A stretch of 14,478 bases of DNA from an uncultured Campylobacter sp. (GTDB lineage Bacteria; Campylobacterota; Campylobacteria; Campylobacterales; Campylobacteraceae), in NCBI RefSeq assembly GCF_937997595.1, contig NZ_CALKTS010000308.1:1-14478 (forward strand), in the 5' to 3' direction. A program made the translations under genes and the position numbers. Positions 13,631-14,478 of the stretch are shown in pieces. The notes below the pieces were generated by a model, which saw only the letters and a list, made by a program, of their open reading frames with translations, was not told where the DNA came from and ran no database searches. Position 1 is the stretch's first letter. Each line of letters starts with the position of its first letter.

Positions 13631-14199
13631 AGGTTATTTGCTTGGCGCCAAACCCGCACGTAAACGGCGCGGGGTTAAATTTTAAAAGCAAGCTCCATCC
13701 TGCAGCGCTTGCGTATTTTACAAAGCGCGAGAATTTTAAAAATTTTGTAGCGCATGAGCAAGCGGTAAGAGCAAAAGCGACAAATCGAGCGGCCGCTGTA
13801 AGATCGCTGGGCTTTAAGGCGCGTGCAAAAGCGGCAAACCGAGAGGCGATTTCTGCTAGGCGTGTGGGCTCCGCCTGCAGCGGCGCTAAAACGGCGCGCA
13901 CGATGCCGATAGATACGGCTGCAAGCAAGAATATCTCAAATTTTGCGGCGCTAAAACACTGCGCCGATAGGAAAAATTTTAAAATTTTCGCTAGCGATAA
14001 GATAAAATTTGCAACGCACGGCGAGCCAAAATTTACAATGCACAGTATAGTTAAATTCGTGGCATGCAGCTTAAAATTTGAGCCTTGCGGCACTGCTACG
14101 CGCGACTTTGCTTTGTGCGATAAAATTTTAAGCTCAAGGCCGCTCAAAAGCTGCACAAGCTTTAAAATTTCATTGCAGCGCGGAGAAAAAGCAAAATGA
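13627..14199 (+). CDS. Unrecognised 190-residue basic ORF between ligA and tlyA
   Basis: The GTG start overlaps the ligA stop (GTGA, 13627-13630) and has a good ribosome binding site, AGGGAG (13615-13620), six bases upstream. The TGA overlaps the tlyA start (ATGA, 14196-14199). This exact fit suggests it is translated. The 190-residue product is very basic and rich in Ala, Lys, Arg, Phe and Ser, with no signal peptide or membrane helix and no domain I recognise. It includes an in-frame 54-base-spaced duplication (RAKATNRAA near 48-56, RAKAANREA near 66-74) and several K-F/I-x-F strings encoded by AAATTTTAAAATTT repeat words (KNFKIF, 132-137). C. jejuni, as I remember, also has a gene between ligA and tlyA, but a membrane protein. 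This may be a young or fast-evolving gene, or a repeat-filled spacer left open by chance. Confidence 0.45.
   Translation: MKVICLAPNPHVNGAGLNFKSKLHPAALAYFTKRENFKNFVAHEQAVRAKATNRAAAVRSLGFKARAKAANREAISARRVGSACSGAKTARTMPIDTAASKNISNFAALKHCADRKNFKIFASDKIKFATHGEPKFTMHSIVKFVACSLKFEPCGTATRDFALCDKILSSRPLKSCTSFKISLQRGEKAK
13771..13847 (+). repeat. 23-base direct repeat at 54-base spacing
   Basis: GCAAAAGCGACAAATCGAGC at 13771 and GCAAAAGCGGCAAACCGAGA at 13825 begin 23-base copies matching at about 19 positions. The 54-base spacing keeps the reading frame, giving two similar peptides, AKATNRAA and AKAANREA. Confidence 0.5.
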
Positions 14200-14478
14200 G
14201 ATTTGATCTGCTCGTCGCAAACACGCTTAAAATCAGCAGAAATCAGGCTACCGCACTGATAAAACAGGATAAAATTTTGCTGCGAGGCGCCGTGCAAAAT
14301 AGACCCTCTGCGCAGATCGCGCCCGAGCAGAGCGGCGAAATCAGCGCGACCGATCAAATTTACGTAAGCAGGGGCGCGCTCAAGCTTGCGGGCTTTTTGG
14401 ATGAGCTAGCCGAAAACGGGCTTTTGGCGAGCTGCGCCGCAAATTCGCCTAACTCGGCGGCAGAAATTTCAAAGCCGT
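14196..14478 (+). CDS. tlyA: TlyA rRNA 2'-O-methyltransferase, 5' part
   Basis: This reading frame is open from the ATG at 14196 to the window end (94 codons), so the gene continues beyond it. It starts MRFDLLVANTLKISRNQA, a typical S4 RNA-binding domain start of TlyA, and has the family signature IYVSRGALKLAGFLDE (about residues 56-71). TlyA methylates the 2'-O of cytidines in 23S rRNA (and in some species 16S rRNA), and is linked with capreomycin sensitivity and, historically, haemolysis. The Rossmann methyltransferase domain must lie outside the window. A GGAG (14182-14185) lies ten bases before the ATG, which overlaps the preceding ORF's stop as ATGA. Residues 75-94 look like a low-complexity Ser/Ala/Asn insertion relative to the C. 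jejuni form I remember. Confidence 0.9.
   Translation, partial: MRFDLLVANTLKISRNQATALIKQDKILLRGAVQNRPSAQIAPEQSGEISATDQIYVSRGALKLAGFLDELAENGLLASCAANSPNSAAEISKP

Noticed and set aside
13401..14357. 318-codon minus-strand ORF across the ligA end, the orphan ORF and the tlyA start
   Set aside because: It lies antisense to two certain genes, its sequence is Ala/Arg/Ser/Leu-rich as expected for a shadow of GC-rich codons, and it has no recognisable motif.

Overview
The window looks like chromosomal DNA of a Campylobacter. It is fairly GC-rich for that genus, which fits the oral species around C. gracilis, C. showae and C. rectus best, with C. gracilis my first guess from composition. The reasons are the protein types (CmoB, NadE, LpxK, KdsB, ThrC and TlyA in epsilonproteobacterial form), a gene order that partly matches what I remember of C. 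jejuni (a metallo-beta-lactamase hydrolase divergent from nadE, followed by lpxK, thrC and kdsB, with ligA and tlyA close together elsewhere), extended -10 promoters of the Campylobacter gnTAnaAT type, and dense AAATTTTAAAATTT-type intergenic repeats. The species call is inference.

Layout. Positions 1-414 are non-coding and repeat-rich, with a likely terminator. Two paralogous transglutaminase-fold proteins are on the minus strand: a Tat-exported form (415-1485) and a form with no signal peptide (1905-2960). cmoB (tRNA wobble-uridine modification) diverges from them at 3068-3961. A 530-base repeat-rich gap follows. A metallo-beta-lactamase hydrolase lies on the minus strand (4492-5091) and diverges from a long plus-strand gene train running from 5187 to the window end: nadE, a DegT/PseC-like protein, lpxK, argB, thrC, kdsB, a possible small ORF, ligA, an unrecognised 190-residue ORF, and the 5' part of tlyA.

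Within the train, most genes overlap by 4-11 bases, or the stop codon lies in the next ribosome binding site. This suggests one or two co-translated operons, with a possible break at the 121-base gap before thrC. The train mixes lipid A/Kdo synthesis (lpxK, kdsB), amino-acid synthesis (argB, thrC), NAD synthesis (nadE) and an NAD-consuming DNA ligase (ligA).

Points worth a second look: the PseC-like protein lacks the PLP-binding lysine that defines the aminotransferase family; the transglutaminase pair appears to be split between two compartments; LpxK and ThrC each carry low-complexity insertions, the LpxK one built from the same AAATTT words as the intergenic repeats; and two poorly characterised ORFs sit exactly at ATGA/GTGA junctions flanking ligA. 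I found no phage, IS element, CRISPR array, tRNA or rRNA.
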